A stretch of 64,000 bases of DNA, taken from NCBI GenBank assembly GCA_949775045.1, contig OX459106.1:1015727-1079726 (forward strand), given 5' to 3'. This DNA is from Metridium senile (lineage: Eukaryota > Cnidaria > Anthozoa > Actiniaria > Metridiidae). Under the pieces are notes generated by a model that did not search any database, was not told the origin of the DNA, and saw nothing but the letters and a program-made list of their open reading frames with translations. Position numbers and translations under genes: made by a program. Shown here one piece after another: positions 35,061-45,518 of the stretch (its first letter is position 1; each line of letters starts with the position of its first letter).

Positions 35061-35708
35061 TTACTCCATTGAATCCGTTTCGTTGCTCTCCTTGCTATTA
35101 TCTTCTAAGTATTGTGGAATAATTAAATCATTCAATAAAAATTTTCTTTGGTGAATAGCAAGTTTTGTTGCTTCAAGCCTCTCATAGTCTCCAGTGTCCA
35201 ACAGTTCATTTCTGGTTTTCATTATCTTTTGAAAATAGAAGTCTCTTTTCATTGCGTGCAACCACTCCAACTTTTCCGTCAAGATATTTCTTAGTTCTTT
35301 TCTTACAATCGGAAGCATTCTATTATAAGCAATTTGTTTGGCATTTACTTCAGTTGCACCATCAGATTGAAGCTTTTCGACTATTTCTCTTCTTTCTTCC
35401 TCGTGTTCAGCAATAGCTTCATCTATTAGTGATTGCCAGTACCATGGATGTTCAGAATCATCAGAATCGGATTCTGTGTCTGGCTCACTTTCACTACTGG
35501 AATCAGATTCGCTATTATCGTCATCAGCTGATATATCGTGAGAACTTCCAACATTACTACAATCGTCCTCAGTACTACTCTCAATGGCATAACTATCCAT
35601 GTTATCAGTCATTTTACACGAGTTGTTTTCTAAATGACGCCTCAAATTAAATGATCTTGAAAACACTTTACAACAATATGGGCACTGTTTCGAGCTAAAT
35701 TTAAACAT
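35061..35708 (-). CDS. C2H2 zinc-finger protein with acidic Ser-rich linker
   Basis: 215 residues. One C2H2-like finger lies near the N-terminus (CPYCCKVFSRSFNLRRHLENNSC, last ligand Cys, so C2HC). A long Asp/Glu/Ser-rich acidic stretch covers about residues 40-85. A basic-acidic alpha-helical C-terminal half has WHxM-like and coiled-coil character. It is probably nuclear. A GTGAGT donor-like sequence just before the ATG leaves open a spliced upstream exon. It lies just outside the Polinton left repeat and converges with the two plus-strand ORFs. Confidence 0.5.
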   Translation of the reverse strand: MFKFSSKQCPYCCKVFSRSFNLRRHLENNSCKMTDNMDSYAIESSTEDDCSNVGSSHDISADDDNSESDSSSESEPDTESDSDDSEHPWYWQSLIDEAIAEHEEERREIVEKLQSDGATEVNAKQIAYNRMLPIVRKELRNILTEKLEWLHAMKRDFYFQKIMKTRNELLDTGDYERLEATKLAIHQRKFLLNDLIIPQYLEDNSKESNETDSME

Positions 35709-35789
35709 GTATACTCACCACAAGTTAATTGCTAAATGAGCAAAATGAGCATTATGAGCAGTATAAATGAGCAAACATGAGCTACTCTG

Positions 35790-35880
35790 AGCACAGGAGC
35801 AGCTTGAGCACAGGAACGAGTAGTTTTGAGTAAGCGTTTATGCTTGTTTACTAAAGCTGCTCCTGTGCTCAATTTAGCAT
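35790..35880. repeat. Small palindrome
   Basis: GAGCACAGGAGCAGCTTGAG... and ...AAAGCTGCTCCTGTGCTC form a stem of about 17 bp around a 45-bp loop. Purpose unknown. Confidence 0.6.
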
Positions 35881-36002
35881 CGACCTAAATTCCTATCCAT
35901 TCGCATAGTACATTTATTTTTTTATTTACATACAGGTCTATGCATTTGCACATGACTCTTTTTTTAATGAAAACATAAACTAGTAAACTAATTTACATAA
36001 AC

Positions 36003-38157
36003 TAGTAAAAATCACAGAAAGTTCGAGGTTGCTCTACAGAATACAGATCAAAAGCGCCAAATTTTTTTATAAATCTATCTTGACCAACCGTAGGTTAGCT
36101 GTTTGCAATAAAAATTGAAAGTTTATCGTGCTGGACTTAAAAGATATATGTTACTTAGTACGTGAGGGGTATTTTTTCATAATTCAAAAAAGCCGAAAAT
36201 GCGTATCAATTAATATATTGTGCCTAGATGGTTTTTTTTTCCCTTATACAGTTAATTTGTTAATGATTCACATTTCAGTCGGCCTGGGGGCTGCTAGGAG
36301 TTATTGGAATAAATATATGTTATTTACCGGCTGGGAGGTCCGTATAGTGAAAAACTGCCCGAGGTCTTGGATGTACGGACCGAGTTCCTACCTCTATTTT
36401 TTTTATTCTCTCCCTATTCAATGGTTTTGATATTTTACGACGCGCGTTGCTTTCAAATGGCTTCCCAGTAGTTTTACTGGAAAAGAGCGGGTTGTCAGAA
36501 ACCGGTTTTCATTCAGTGTGACGGCGCCTCGACAAACTTACATAAATTTTAATGCCAAAATATTTTAAATTACTGCAGCTTTCTTCATCATTCCAAATCA
36601 AATATCGTTTTAAAGAGAAAGGGTTTTGTTTATATCTCAACATCAAAGAAAGTCAAGAAACAAAAAACAAGTTTTACAAAGGATTTTAGCTGACACGAAC
36701 ACTGAGTGAACCAAGATGGATGTTGAAACGAGTTGAAATTCGTCGTTCTTGTGGACGTTTGCATCAAGAAAAAAGCCTACTGAAGCTTATTTTTCGATAA
36801 ATGATAAGAAATAAGAAATTTAGTCGAAGTCACCGACAACTGTTGAAGGAATTAATCTGTCTGTGTCGTAATTTATGAAGAAGATGAAAGTTGAAAGCAT
36901 TAGGATCGCTGACAGGACTTTGAATCAAGCAAATCGACCTTTTTCAAGATTGTTTATCCTTTTGTGTGCAGAAAAAGAAAGACAAGAACACTTCCTTACT
37001 TCAAAAACGTTGTAGACTTTGTAGATAAACTTCTCGTGAATTTATAGCATTTTTAAAGTGACTGAAAAGCAACGACATATCTTATCAAAAGATAGCTCAA
37101 TTCACCGCCGTGTTGTTTACAAGGAAAGATAAAAACTACAAGTATATTTTTCAACTATTATTGAGGTATGTGAACGAGCTTTATATTCTCTAGAAAATTA
37201 AAAAAACTTTGTGTATTCTCACAATCTTTTGTGTATTCTAGGTCTCGTGTATTCTCCCGTACGTTTTTGCAATATTGATTTGATTTTCTCAACTTTTGCT
37301 TGTCAAAATGTTTGCAAAAACAACCAATGCTCGCCACGTAGCTTTTAATTTTCTCTCGGTCGGTTATCGCATTCTGTCAGTGTCATTTGGTGAATTCAGA
37401 ATTCTAGATCTCCTACTATTTTGATCGATAAATATTACCATAATTAACAATTACCTATTAAAGAAGATGTTTCATATTTTTCAAAAATTAATATCGCTGG
37501 GAAGAAATGGTACCGCGGACCGGGCAGATCGTGAAAAACTGGCCCGCTCGCTAGCCAATCACAGCCCGCGAATCACAGGATACCGGACCGAAAAAAAATA
37601 AAGATATCTATCTAACTCTTGAAAATGTTTTCAGTTTTATGTTATTAAATTGTATTTTGTTTACGCGCCAATGAAAATGTATATTGATATATAGCGCTTT
37701 ATAAGTTAACAAGTTATTTTTAAGGATATACAGGACACAATTCACCTCAAAGTACACGTTAAAAATAAAAAACAACAACAGATTGAGATCCACAACCTTA
37801 TCAAAAATCGAGCTCAAAAACATTTTTTGCAAAGAAGATATAAAACAACGACCGCATGGTATCATGGTGTTACAGCGAAAACTGGCAAACTGAACAGAGT
37901 AAGCTAGACCCAAACTAAACTGCAACATCATACAAAGACGGTGGTCTTGGAGAGATGCGCTATAAACAAAAATAATTTTGAGAAATTTCGAAAAACCAAA
38001 GTGCTTCGTTGTGTTTACTCACTGTTATGTGTCATTTCATGGTAAAAGTACTTTTTTCTGACCCGAAATGCAGTGGACTGACTTTTAAATGTTAAAAACT
38101 GTCTTACTCTCGACATTTGACTTACCTGGAACAGCTCATTGCAAACTTCTGGTTTTA
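36003..38157. repeat. Left terminal inverted repeat of the Polinton, interrupted
   Basis: 36003-36311 and 37597-38157 match the reverse complement of 62615-63489 at roughly 90% by eye. For example GTCGGCCTGGGGGCTGCTAG at 36279 matches the complement at 63205-63226. A 1.3 kb insert separates the two parts. The outer border is placed where similarity fades (TAGTAAAAATCAC). No 6-bp target duplication could be fixed. Confidence 0.85.
36312..37596. mobile_element. 1.3 kb repeat inserted in the left inverted repeat
   Basis: The right inverted repeat runs straight through this point, so this is a later insertion; AATAAA borders both sides. The left end, TTATTTACCGGCTGGGAGGTC, and the right end with TACCGGACCG resemble the TTATTAACCGAG family. 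The interior from 36428 (TTTTACGACGCGCGT) is repeated at 60300-60990, and the 37060-37160 segment again at 59594-59700. No intact ORF. Confidence 0.7.
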
Positions 38158-38446
38158 CAGCATAACGCGCCTTACCGTGGCCACCCAATTAACGTTTTGT
38201 ACAAGTTAGCTTAGCGTTCAAACGTTTCTCTTTTCAAATTATTTGCTACACCTATTCAAATTTAAACAATCTGGGAGGTTTTTCAGACACTTATAAACTT
38301 CACTCTTGTCTTCGCTTTGAACATTTCAAAGTGTTTACCGTTTGACACTCGGCGTGTCTTTTATATTAAGGCCAAATTTTCGGTTTTTGATTAGTTAACT
38401 TGTACAAAACTTTAATTAGGTGACCACGGTAAGGTGCTTCGCGCTG
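38158..38446. mobile_element. Tc1/mariner-type MITE, 289 bp, at the inner edge of the left inverted repeat
   Basis: Ends CAGCATAACGCGCCTTACCG and the complement of CAGCGCGAAGCACCTTACCG; about 50 bp of inverted similarity including TTTTGTACAAGTTA. TA at 38156-38157 and 38447-38448. It lies between inverted-repeat sequence and the polymerase frame, so the first 13 bases of the maximal polymerase ORF (38434-38446) are MITE sequence. Confidence 0.9.
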
Positions 38447-38577
38447 TAAACGTTCTTTATGTTTTTTTTGGTATTGAGGCTTTGAAGAAGGAGGTGAATG
38501 ATATTTACAATAGTCTTATAAAAGTGGTTAAGGTTGATAAAACACCGAAAGATCAGAAACCAAAGACTAATATCCGG

Positions 38578-41500
38578 ATGAAGGAGTCTGCCTTGAAGGG
38601 ATTTATGACATCATATAGAATAGACGGAACTGATAAGACGGGTCCAGTAATATTTCTAGAGAATCATAAGCAGAATGTTATAGATTTATTAAAGGAACAA
38701 GAAAAACCAATCAAGATGAAGCTTTTATTAGAGATCGCATTTTACAAGATGAATAAGAAAGAGAAGGACCATTCATATGGTTATTTTCATAGTAAGATAG
38801 AGATAATCACAGAAGCAGCTAATATAGAGGAAGTTTACAATAGACTAACTAAGAATATTCTAGAAAAGATAGATAACTATCAAAACGAAGGCTCGGGATG
38901 GATATTTGATAGGGTTAATTATATGGACATCCATATTGACAAGTATCAACCGATTGCAGGAAAGTCTTACATTGAACTTCCACAGAAGCTAAAACTAAAA
39001 GGGTCTATTATTAACCCAAAAAATAAGGATAATCAATGTTTCAAATGGGCTGTAACATCATGTATATTCCCTATTAAAGTACATCCTGAAAGAATATCTA
39101 AACTTATGAAAGCAAACTCTAAAAAGCTAAACTGGGATGGACTTGAGTTCCCAGTACAGATTGATAAGATCGATATCTTTGAAAAGAATAATCCTAAATA
39201 CGGTGTTAATGTATATGGATACAAAAATGAAAGTGCATATCCGACTCGAATGAGTGAGAACGATAAAAGAGAAGAGACAATAGACTTGATGATGATATCA
39301 AATGATAAAACAAATCATTACTGTTGGATCAAGAATATGTCTAGACTGCTATCAGCACAGGTATCGCGTCACGGGCATAAACGATATTTCTGTGGGAGAT
39401 GTCTTAATTCATTCAACACACAACAATCATTGGATAAGCACACTGAATACTGTAAGAATCATTTTGCGATTAAAATAACCTTACCAAAGAAAGGTACAAT
39501 GCTAAAATTCAAAAATTACAACAATAGTATGCGAGTGGCATTTATCATATACGCAGATTTCGAATCGATAACAGAAAGTATATCATCATGTCAACCAGAT
39601 AGTGATAAATCGTACACAGAGCAATACCAAAAACATAAACCATCGGGATACTGTTATATGATCAAATGTTATGATGATAAAATGTATAAACCAAAGATAG
39701 TAAAACACACAGTCAATAATGATGATGAAAATATTGGGGAGCACTTTGTTAATTCTATTGAAGAATCGGTAAAAACACTATATTCGAAATTTAGATATAA
39801 CAGAAAGGTTAAGATGACAAGTGTTGATAGTGAAAATTATAAAAACGCAACACACTGTCATATATGCGAGAAAGAATTAGAAGGAGATAAGGTTCTAGAC
39901 CATGATCATATTAATGGAGCATATCGTGGAGCCGCTCATAATGAATGTAATATTAATTATAAAATTCCCAAACATATTCCGGTCGTATTCCACAATCTTG
40001 CTGGGTATGATGCTCATCTCTTCATTAAAAACTTGTATATTTCATTCAAAAAAGAGATAATAGTGGATACATTCACAAACAAGGATGGAAAAGAGTGTAA
40101 CGTTAAACGCGAGATTAGATTTATTGATAGTTTCAAGTTTATGAGTGCAAGCCTGGATTCGCTAGTACGTAATCTCACAAAGGAACAATTCATAAATATG
40201 AGTATGTTCTACGATGGTAAGAAGCTAGATTTGCTATTGAGAAAAGGAGTGTACCCATATGATTATATGAATAGTCTTGAAAGATTGGATGATAAAGTTC
40301 TTCCGCCAAAAGAAGCATTCTATAGCAATCTTAACAATAGTAATATATCCGATGAAGACTATAAACATGCTCAGGAAGTATGGAAAACATTCAATATCAA
40401 AACTATGAGGGGATATCATGATCTATATTTGAAGAGTGATGTTATTCTACTTGCAGATATATTTGAAAACTTCAGAGATGTATGTATTAAGAACTACAAG
40501 CTAGACCCAGCATGGTATTACACGAGCCCGGGTCTATCTTGGGATGCTATGCTTAGGTTGACAAAGATTAATCTTGAGTTGTTGAGTGATCCGGATATGA
40601 CCCTTATGATAGAGCAAGGTATTAGAGGGGGTGTATCAATGATAAGCAAACGATATGCAAAAGCCAATAACAAATATATGAAAAATTATAATCCTGTTGT
40701 AAAACCAACATTCATAAAATATCTAGATGCTAACAACTTGTATGGTTGGGGAATGAGCAAACCGTTACCCACACATGTATTCAAATGGATGAACAAAAAG
40801 GAATTGGCTAGATGGAATAAACTACCATGTATTTTAGAGGTTGATCTCGAATATCCTACTGAATTACATGATTTACATAATAATTACCCGCTAGCACCTG
40901 AACGGTTAATGATTAACAAGGTAGAAAAACTAGTTCCAAATCTAAATGACAAGAAGAAGTATGTTATTCACCACGAGACACTTAAGTTATTTATGAGCCT
41001 TGGGATGAGGCTAACCAAAGTACATAGAGGTATTACATTTAAAGAATCGAATTGGTTAGCAGAATATATCAACCTTAACACCGAACTAAGAACTAAGGGT
41101 AAGAATGATTTTGAAAAGGATTTCTTCAAGCTGATGAACAACAGTGTATTTGGTAAAACAATGGAGAACATTCGTAATAGGCAAGATATTAGATTAGTAA
41201 CAAATGAGGCTCAAGCAGCAAAATTAATCGATAAGCCGAATTACAAGAAAAGAACGATATTCTCAGAAAATCTAGGAGCAATTCACATGGGTAAGACAGA
41301 GTTGGTTTTTAATAAACCAATATATGTTGGAATGTCAATCTTAGATCTATCAAAGAATCTGATGTATGACTTTCACTATAACTATATTAAACCGAAATAT
41401 GGAAACAAAGCACAACTACTACTCACAGACACCGATTCGTTAATGTATGGGATTGAAACAGATGATTTTTACAAAGACATTGAGAAAGATATCAAGGAAA

Positions 41501-41967
41501 AGTTTGATACAACCAATTATCCAGAAAATCATAAAGGGATCAAAGAGAGAGTCAATAAAAAGGTTATAGGCATGATGAAGGACGAGACGGCTGGTCAAGA
41601 AATAGACGAATTCGTGGGGCTAAGATCTAAGCTATACGCCTATAAGATAGATGAAAAAGTAGGAAAACGTTGTAAAGGAGTAAAAAAATCAGTAGTAGAC
41701 AAAACCATTTCATTTGATGATTATAAGAATTGTTTATTTGAAGGAACAAAAGCTATGAGAAAAATGAACGTTATAAGAAGCCATAAACATGAGATATATA
41801 CTGAAACGGTAAACAAGGTTGCCTTATCAAGAGATGATGACAAAAGAGTTATTCAACCAGATGGTATCCACACATTAGCATACGGGTATAAAAAATGTAT
41901 TAAACAAAAGTTAGTTCAAAACATGAAGATGGAAAAATGTATTAAAACAACAAAACAACAATTGTAA
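38578..41967 (+). CDS. POLB: Protein-primed DNA polymerase B (Polinton PolB)
   Basis: Replicative polymerase of the element. The frame is open from 38434, but that part begins in the MITE and has no ATG, so I take the ATG at 38578 (1129 residues). With residues counted from 38434, a C2H2-like finger lies at about 320-350 (FCGRCLNSF, then H and C). Exonuclease motif I is YADFESI (about 374), a treble-clef/HNH-like Cys-His module CHICEKELEGDKVLDHDH is at about 475-510, motif II is FHNLAGYDAHL and motif III is YLKSDVILLADIF. Polymerase motif A is DANNLYGWG (about 765), motif B KLMNNSVFGKTMEN (about 902) and motif C TDTDS (about 999). All catalytic residues are present. Length fits Polinton enzymes. 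It converges with the integrase gene with a 2-nt gap. The N-terminus may have been lost or altered by the MITE. Confidence 0.95.
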   Translation: MKESALKGFMTSYRIDGTDKTGPVIFLENHKQNVIDLLKEQEKPIKMKLLLEIAFYKMNKKEKDHSYGYFHSKIEIITEAANIEEVYNRLTKNILEKIDNYQNEGSGWIFDRVNYMDIHIDKYQPIAGKSYIELPQKLKLKGSIINPKNKDNQCFKWAVTSCIFPIKVHPERISKLMKANSKKLNWDGLEFPVQIDKIDIFEKNNPKYGVNVYGYKNESAYPTRMSENDKREETIDLMMISNDKTNHYCWIKNMSRLLSAQVSRHGHKRYFCGRCLNSFNTQQSLDKHTEYCKNHFAIKITLPKKGTMLKFKNYNNSMRVAFIIYADFESITESISSCQPDSDKSYTEQYQKHKPSGYCYMIKCYDDKMYKPKIVKHTVNNDDENIGEHFVNSIEESVKTLYSKFRYNRKVKMTSVDSENYKNATHCHICEKELEGDKVLDHDHINGAYRGAAHNECNINYKIPKHIPVVFHNLAGYDAHLFIKNLYISFKKEIIVDTFTNKDGKECNVKREIRFIDSFKFMSASLDSLVRNLTKEQFINMSMFYDGKKLDLLLRKGVYPYDYMNSLERLDDKVLPPKEAFYSNLNNSNISDEDYKHAQEVWKTFNIKTMRGYHDLYLKSDVILLADIFENFRDVCIKNYKLDPAWYYTSPGLSWDAMLRLTKINLELLSDPDMTLMIEQGIRGGVSMISKRYAKANNKYMKNYNPVVKPTFIKYLDANNLYGWGMSKPLPTHVFKWMNKKELARWNKLPCILEVDLEYPTELHDLHNNYPLAPERLMINKVEKLVPNLNDKKKYVIHHETLKLFMSLGMRLTKVHRGITFKESNWLAEYINLNTELRTKGKNDFEKDFFKLMNNSVFGKTMENIRNRQDIRLVTNEAQAAKLIDKPNYKKRTIFSENLGAIHMGKTELVFNKPIYVGMSILDLSKNLMYDFHYNYIKPKYGNKAQLLLTDTDSLMYGIETDDFYKDIEKDIKEKFDTTNYPENHKGIKERVNKKVIGMMKDETAGQEIDEFVGLRSKLYAYKIDEKVGKRCKGVKKSVVDKTISFDDYKNCLFEGTKAMRKMNVIRSHKHEIYTETVNKVALSRDDDKRVIQPDGIHTLAYGYKKCIKQKLVQNMKMEKCIKTTKQQL

Positions 41968-41969
41968 AC

Positions 41970-42962
41970 TTATTTCAAAACACTATCTGGTGGTAGCTGG
42001 GTATCTTCTGGAACAACTTGTAATTCTTCTCTAACGAAAGAACGTTTAGGGGCCCCTTCAGAGAGGAAATATAACACAGGTTGATCAGGTGAAACTATAG
42101 ATCGGGATATATCATACATCTCCAACGACCAAATAGGGTCAGTAGCACGATGTTTATCACCACCTTCCTCTTCACCGGGAGAATATAAATATCTAACTTT
42201 AACACCAGCTGGCAATCTTTGTTCTTTCATTCCAATAGGTCTCTTATATTTAATATGGTTTTTACCAACTTCTTTTAATTTTATTGCATCAATCGGTTTT
42301 TTCCCGGTTATTCTTTTCACTCCATTATTAATAGATTTTACTAATTCAGGTAGCCTATCAACCCATTCACGAGATCTTTCATTTCCCATTACCATTTCTT
42401 GAGCATATTGGTGACTGAAAAGCTTTTCGGCTATAGTCCTATTAGCACGCTCGACCAAAGATTGTGCTTTATGATTTCCAGCTTCTCCTCGTTGAATTTT
42501 TATATTTTTATTCTTTAATACTTTTGTTAATTCACCCATAAATTCTGTACCTGGATCAACCATCATTGTTTTCGGCCAATTCAATCGACGGGAATAGATT
42601 CTTGTGAAAGCTTTAGAAACTTCAGTTGAGTACTTAGACGTCAAAGGCTCAGCATCAATGTATCTACTTGCTATATCAACAACTACGAGAGCATATTTGT
42701 ATGTTTTCCTTTTTACAATATCATGAGGTAAGAATAATAGATCTGCTTGATGAATTTCATTTGGATTGTAAATATCCCAATGAGGTTGAGGAATATATTC
42801 AGGTTTGGTTAGATATATCTGCCATAATGCTTGCTTTTCCAGCCACTTTTTAACAATATTTTTATCAATATTTGTAGCATTTGCTAGCTTAGAAACAGCA
42901 GAATAACCCTTCCAATACCCTTGTGAGCTATAATAATTGTTTGATAGTTTTTTATTATCCAT
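41970..42962 (-). CDS. INT: Polinton integrase (retroviral rve type)
   Basis: Catalyses insertion of the linear element into host DNA. 330 residues. The core domain has the D,D-35-E triad at Asp74 (HQADLLFL), Asp136 (MMVDPGTEF) and Glu171 (SLVERANRT); the Asp136-Glu171 spacing is 34 residues, as usual. An N-terminal HTH-like segment is at about 15-50. A C-terminal SH3/chromo-like beta region is at about 250-318 (VKVRYLYSPGEE... SFVREELQVV), typical of Polinton integrases. No gag, reverse transcriptase or LTR is adjacent, which excludes an LTR retrotransposon. It is transcribed away from the capsid gene from a 37-bp divergent spacer and ends 2 nt from polB. The frame is intact. Confidence 0.95.
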   Translation of the reverse strand: MDNKKLSNNYYSSQGYWKGYSAVSKLANATNIDKNIVKKWLEKQALWQIYLTKPEYIPQPHWDIYNPNEIHQADLLFLPHDIVKRKTYKYALVVVDIASRYIDAEPLTSKYSTEVSKAFTRIYSRRLNWPKTMMVDPGTEFMGELTKVLKNKNIKIQRGEAGNHKAQSLVERANRTIAEKLFSHQYAQEMVMGNERSREWVDRLPELVKSINNGVKRITGKKPIDAIKLKEVGKNHIKYKRPIGMKEQRLPAGVKVRYLYSPGEEEGGDKHRATDPIWSLEMYDISRSIVSPDQPVLYFLSEGAPKRSFVREELQVVPEDTQLPPDSVLK

Positions 42963-42999
42963 AATAAGGTATAAATAAATATTCTTTTATAATATTATA
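42963..42999. promoter_or_regulatory. Divergent promoter between integrase and major capsid genes
   Basis: Only 37 bp separate the two ATGs. It contains TATAAATAAATATTC and TTTTATAATATTATA, readable as TATA-type elements toward both genes. Confidence 0.5.
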
Positions 43000-44244
43000 A
43001 TGACACAATCAATACCAGATAAATTAGACGTAAACAGAGTTTATAAACAACCATTTGGATTAAAAGCTGAGAAAACGGTAAATCGTGTGACGTTCAATCC
43101 ATCTTCAGCTAATCCTGGGGAAACATTGTATGTTCATATACCCAAGCTATCAGATAATGTTGTAATCGTTCCGGGTAGTCTAGGTCTTATTTTTAAACTA
43201 AACAAACCAACTGGAGGCCATGCGAACAACACCATTGTTAATAATATAGGACGTGCTCTTATATCGAGGATGCGGGTTTTATATGGTGGTGAGACTTTAC
43301 AAGATACACAGCGTATTGATCTATATAATACATATTCAGATTTGTTCCTATTGAAACGACAGCGGGAAAACATGTTGATGGAGGGTGTATCAAGCTTGAA
43401 TATGCGAAAGTTACGGACAGCAGCCGGTGATAAGAGTACTAGCGATGCTGGGGAAGTGGCGTTATCAGTAGTTTACGGTGATAACTATAGAATTCCAATT
43501 AACCATCCAATCCTAGATAGTCATGGTGTGTTTTATGGAAAATCCTTGAGAAATACCTTAACAATTGAGCTTACACTAGCATCAAGCTCAGAGATTAGTA
43601 TTACCAGCGATTCATCAAAACCATATAACTATAACCTATCAAATTTAGGGGTTGAATATGAGTGTATTCAAAGTGATTATCTTGCAAGAGAAGCACAAGC
43701 AGTCTATCAACTTGGGAAAGGATTTTATTTTGAAAACGTTCTACTACACAAAACATTCAATATTAATAAAGCCACAGACTCAATAATAAACGAACACATT
43801 AATATACCTAGAAGAAGTATGACTGGTATTTTGTGCTTGTTTACCGAGCCATATACAGTGGGTACAAGGGACAGTGAAAAATATATCAATCCGGGGATTA
43901 CTAATTTGTATATCAATATAGACGGTATGCCAAACAAGCTTTACGGAAAGGGAATGGTAGAGAGAGATTTTTGGACTTCTATAACAAGGAGATTTGGAGA
44001 AACCGATAATCTAACACAAAAAGATTTTTACAATAATAAATTTGCTATATGGATTGATTTGAGAACATATCCTAGTAACGATGTTCATGGTAATGGTTTT
44101 CTTTTGAATTCAACAAAAGATGGTGTTAAACTAGAAATGAAAAGAAGAGTGAGTGGGTCTGGAAATATAACTTGTTATATGTTCGTAGTTGCAGATGCTT
44201 TAATGGAAGTTGAGAATAGTGATTTGAAATCAATTATCTATTAA
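43000..44244 (+). CDS. MCP: Putative hexon-like major capsid protein (double jelly-roll)
   Basis: 414 residues, predominantly beta-strand by composition, with no signal peptide or membrane segment. Features suggesting the Polinton/adintovirus capsid: an early segment PGETLYVHIPKLSDNVVIVPGS, a shared ISRMRVLYGGETLQD-type motif (about residues 88-102) followed by DLYNTYSDLFL, and a C-terminal VVADALMEVENSDL. It directly precedes the packaging ATPase, as in many Polintons. It would form the capsid shell. It is shorter than the 500-600 residues of many Polinton capsids but close to smaller adintovirus hexons. The fold is inferred from context and pattern, not aligned. Confidence 0.7.
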   Translation: MTQSIPDKLDVNRVYKQPFGLKAEKTVNRVTFNPSSANPGETLYVHIPKLSDNVVIVPGSLGLIFKLNKPTGGHANNTIVNNIGRALISRMRVLYGGETLQDTQRIDLYNTYSDLFLLKRQRENMLMEGVSSLNMRKLRTAAGDKSTSDAGEVALSVVYGDNYRIPINHPILDSHGVFYGKSLRNTLTIELTLASSSEISITSDSSKPYNYNLSNLGVEYECIQSDYLAREAQAVYQLGKGFYFENVLLHKTFNINKATDSIINEHINIPRRSMTGILCLFTEPYTVGTRDSEKYINPGITNLYINIDGMPNKLYGKGMVERDFWTSITRRFGETDNLTQKDFYNNKFAIWIDLRTYPSNDVHGNGFLLNSTKDGVKLEMKRRVSGSGNITCYMFVVADALMEVENSDLKSIIY

Positions 44245-44272
44245 ATATTTATTTGTTAGTTATAAGTATTAG

Positions 44273-44899
44273 ATGGAAGAATTAAAAGGTGAGACACCGT
44301 TTCACTCTATCATAACAGGACCTACAAACTGTGGAAAAACAAAATATTTAGTCGATATATTAAGAAGTTCATATCGATATGTCTTTGAATATATAGTGTT
44401 GATATGCCCTACATATCAGAAAAATAAAACTTATCAAGGGTTTGCTCATAACGATCCAAGATTTATCGTTTTATCACCTGATGCTGATAATGTTGATGAG
44501 ATCAATGAATTATTATCATGTTGCAAGGAAGTGTTTTCAGGTCAGAGCACGTTAATAATTCTAGATGACTGTGTGTTTTCAAAGGAATTGAAACAACGTT
44601 CTAATAAGTTTATAAATTTAGCCTTCTCAGGTCGTCATGATAATATATCAGTTTGGGTTTTAACACAACAGCTAACAGCCGTAGCCAAACCGTTTCGTGA
44701 AAACGTTAGTTGTATAATTTCCTTTTATAACCCAAATAAAATATCCAATCAGATTCTATTTGATGAATATGGTGGAGACCTAACCTTAGAAAATAAAAAG
44801 AGTTTTATAGAAACACTAAAATCTGAAAAATACTCTCGAATGTGCTTTTGTTTACGTCATCCATATAACTCCTATGTTGAAATTCCAACAATGGTATAA
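44273..44899 (+). CDS. ATP: A32/FtsK-HerA-type genome packaging ATPase
   Basis: Drives DNA into preformed capsids. 208 residues, the usual length for Polinton packaging ATPases. Walker A is GPTNCGKT at residues 16-23. Walker B is STLIILDDC with acidic Asp98-Asp99. A downstream VWVLTQQLTAV (Gln122-Gln123) is the FtsK/HerA sensor-like position. It starts 28 nt after the capsid gene in the same direction and is intact. Confidence 0.9.
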   Translation: MEELKGETPFHSIITGPTNCGKTKYLVDILRSSYRYVFEYIVLICPTYQKNKTYQGFAHNDPRFIVLSPDADNVDEINELLSCCKEVFSGQSTLIILDDCVFSKELKQRSNKFINLAFSGRHDNISVWVLTQQLTAVAKPFRENVSCIISFYNPNKISNQILFDEYGGDLTLENKKSFIETLKSEKYSRMCFCLRHPYNSYVEIPTMV

Positions 44900-44930
44900 A
44901 TAAATAAATATTATGTATATATATTAGTAT

Positions 44931-45518
44931 ATGACATCAATTCTTGACCAATATATTGGAGATGATAACAAACTAGAAAGTATAGCAGAAGAAAGTGAAC
45001 AAGTTACTGTAGTAGAAAAGAAACCAAAGAAGAAGCAAGTTGTTAAGAAAAACGAGGAAATAGAAGAAAAAAGAGAACAATTATCTATTCTTGCTGTTCT
45101 TGGAACTATTAAAACATATACTGGTGTGAATATGAGCTTGGGAGATGTTAAGAGATTGCCTCCAAAAGATGTTGAAAAATATTACAATAGGTATCAAATT
45201 TTAATGGGTAATAAGGTAAGAAACGGATTAGTTGATAGTGTTATAGAAGCAGGTTCTGAATTAGTTTCATATGTAATAACTATTGATGATAAGAAGGAAC
45301 TTTCTAAGGATTTACAAAAAAATGAATTGGTAAAACAAGAGCTTAATAACCTTGCTGGATATATTCTTTTGAAAGGTGGAAGAGTGGTCGCTTTAGCAAG
45401 TGGGCTACTTCAGATAGCAAAACATGTGAAAATTAGTAATAATAATTTTGAAGATAATATTAATAAAACTGTTGATAAACATCTTGAATCTATTGAGCAA
45501 ACTATTGAGCAGTCTTGA
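44931..45518 (+). CDS. Unknown Polinton protein, 195 residues
   Basis: Charged N-terminal 50 residues, rich in Lys/Glu with a KKPKKKQVVKK basic cluster that could be a nuclear localisation or DNA-binding signal. A predicted alpha-helical body follows, including LAGYILLKGGRVVALASGLLQIA (residues about 140-165), a weakly hydrophobic helix. It lies 31 bp after the ATPase, so a virion core or scaffold role is conceivable, but I recognise no family. Confidence 0.6.
   Translation: MTSILDQYIGDDNKLESIAEESEQVTVVEKKPKKKQVVKKNEEIEEKREQLSILAVLGTIKTYTGVNMSLGDVKRLPPKDVEKYYNRYQILMGNKVRNGLVDSVIEAGSELVSYVITIDDKKELSKDLQKNELVKQELNNLAGYILLKGGRVVALASGLLQIAKHVKISNNNFEDNINKTVDKHLESIEQTIEQS

Noticed and set aside
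36128..36430. 100-residue ORF in the left terminal repeat
   Set aside because: It runs across the border of the 1.3 kb insertion and is absent from the right repeat; chance ORF.
41970..42962. Integrase as part of an LTR retrotransposon
   Set aside because: No LTRs, gag, protease or reverse transcriptase nearby; it is packed against Polinton polB and capsid genes and has a Polinton-type C-terminus.
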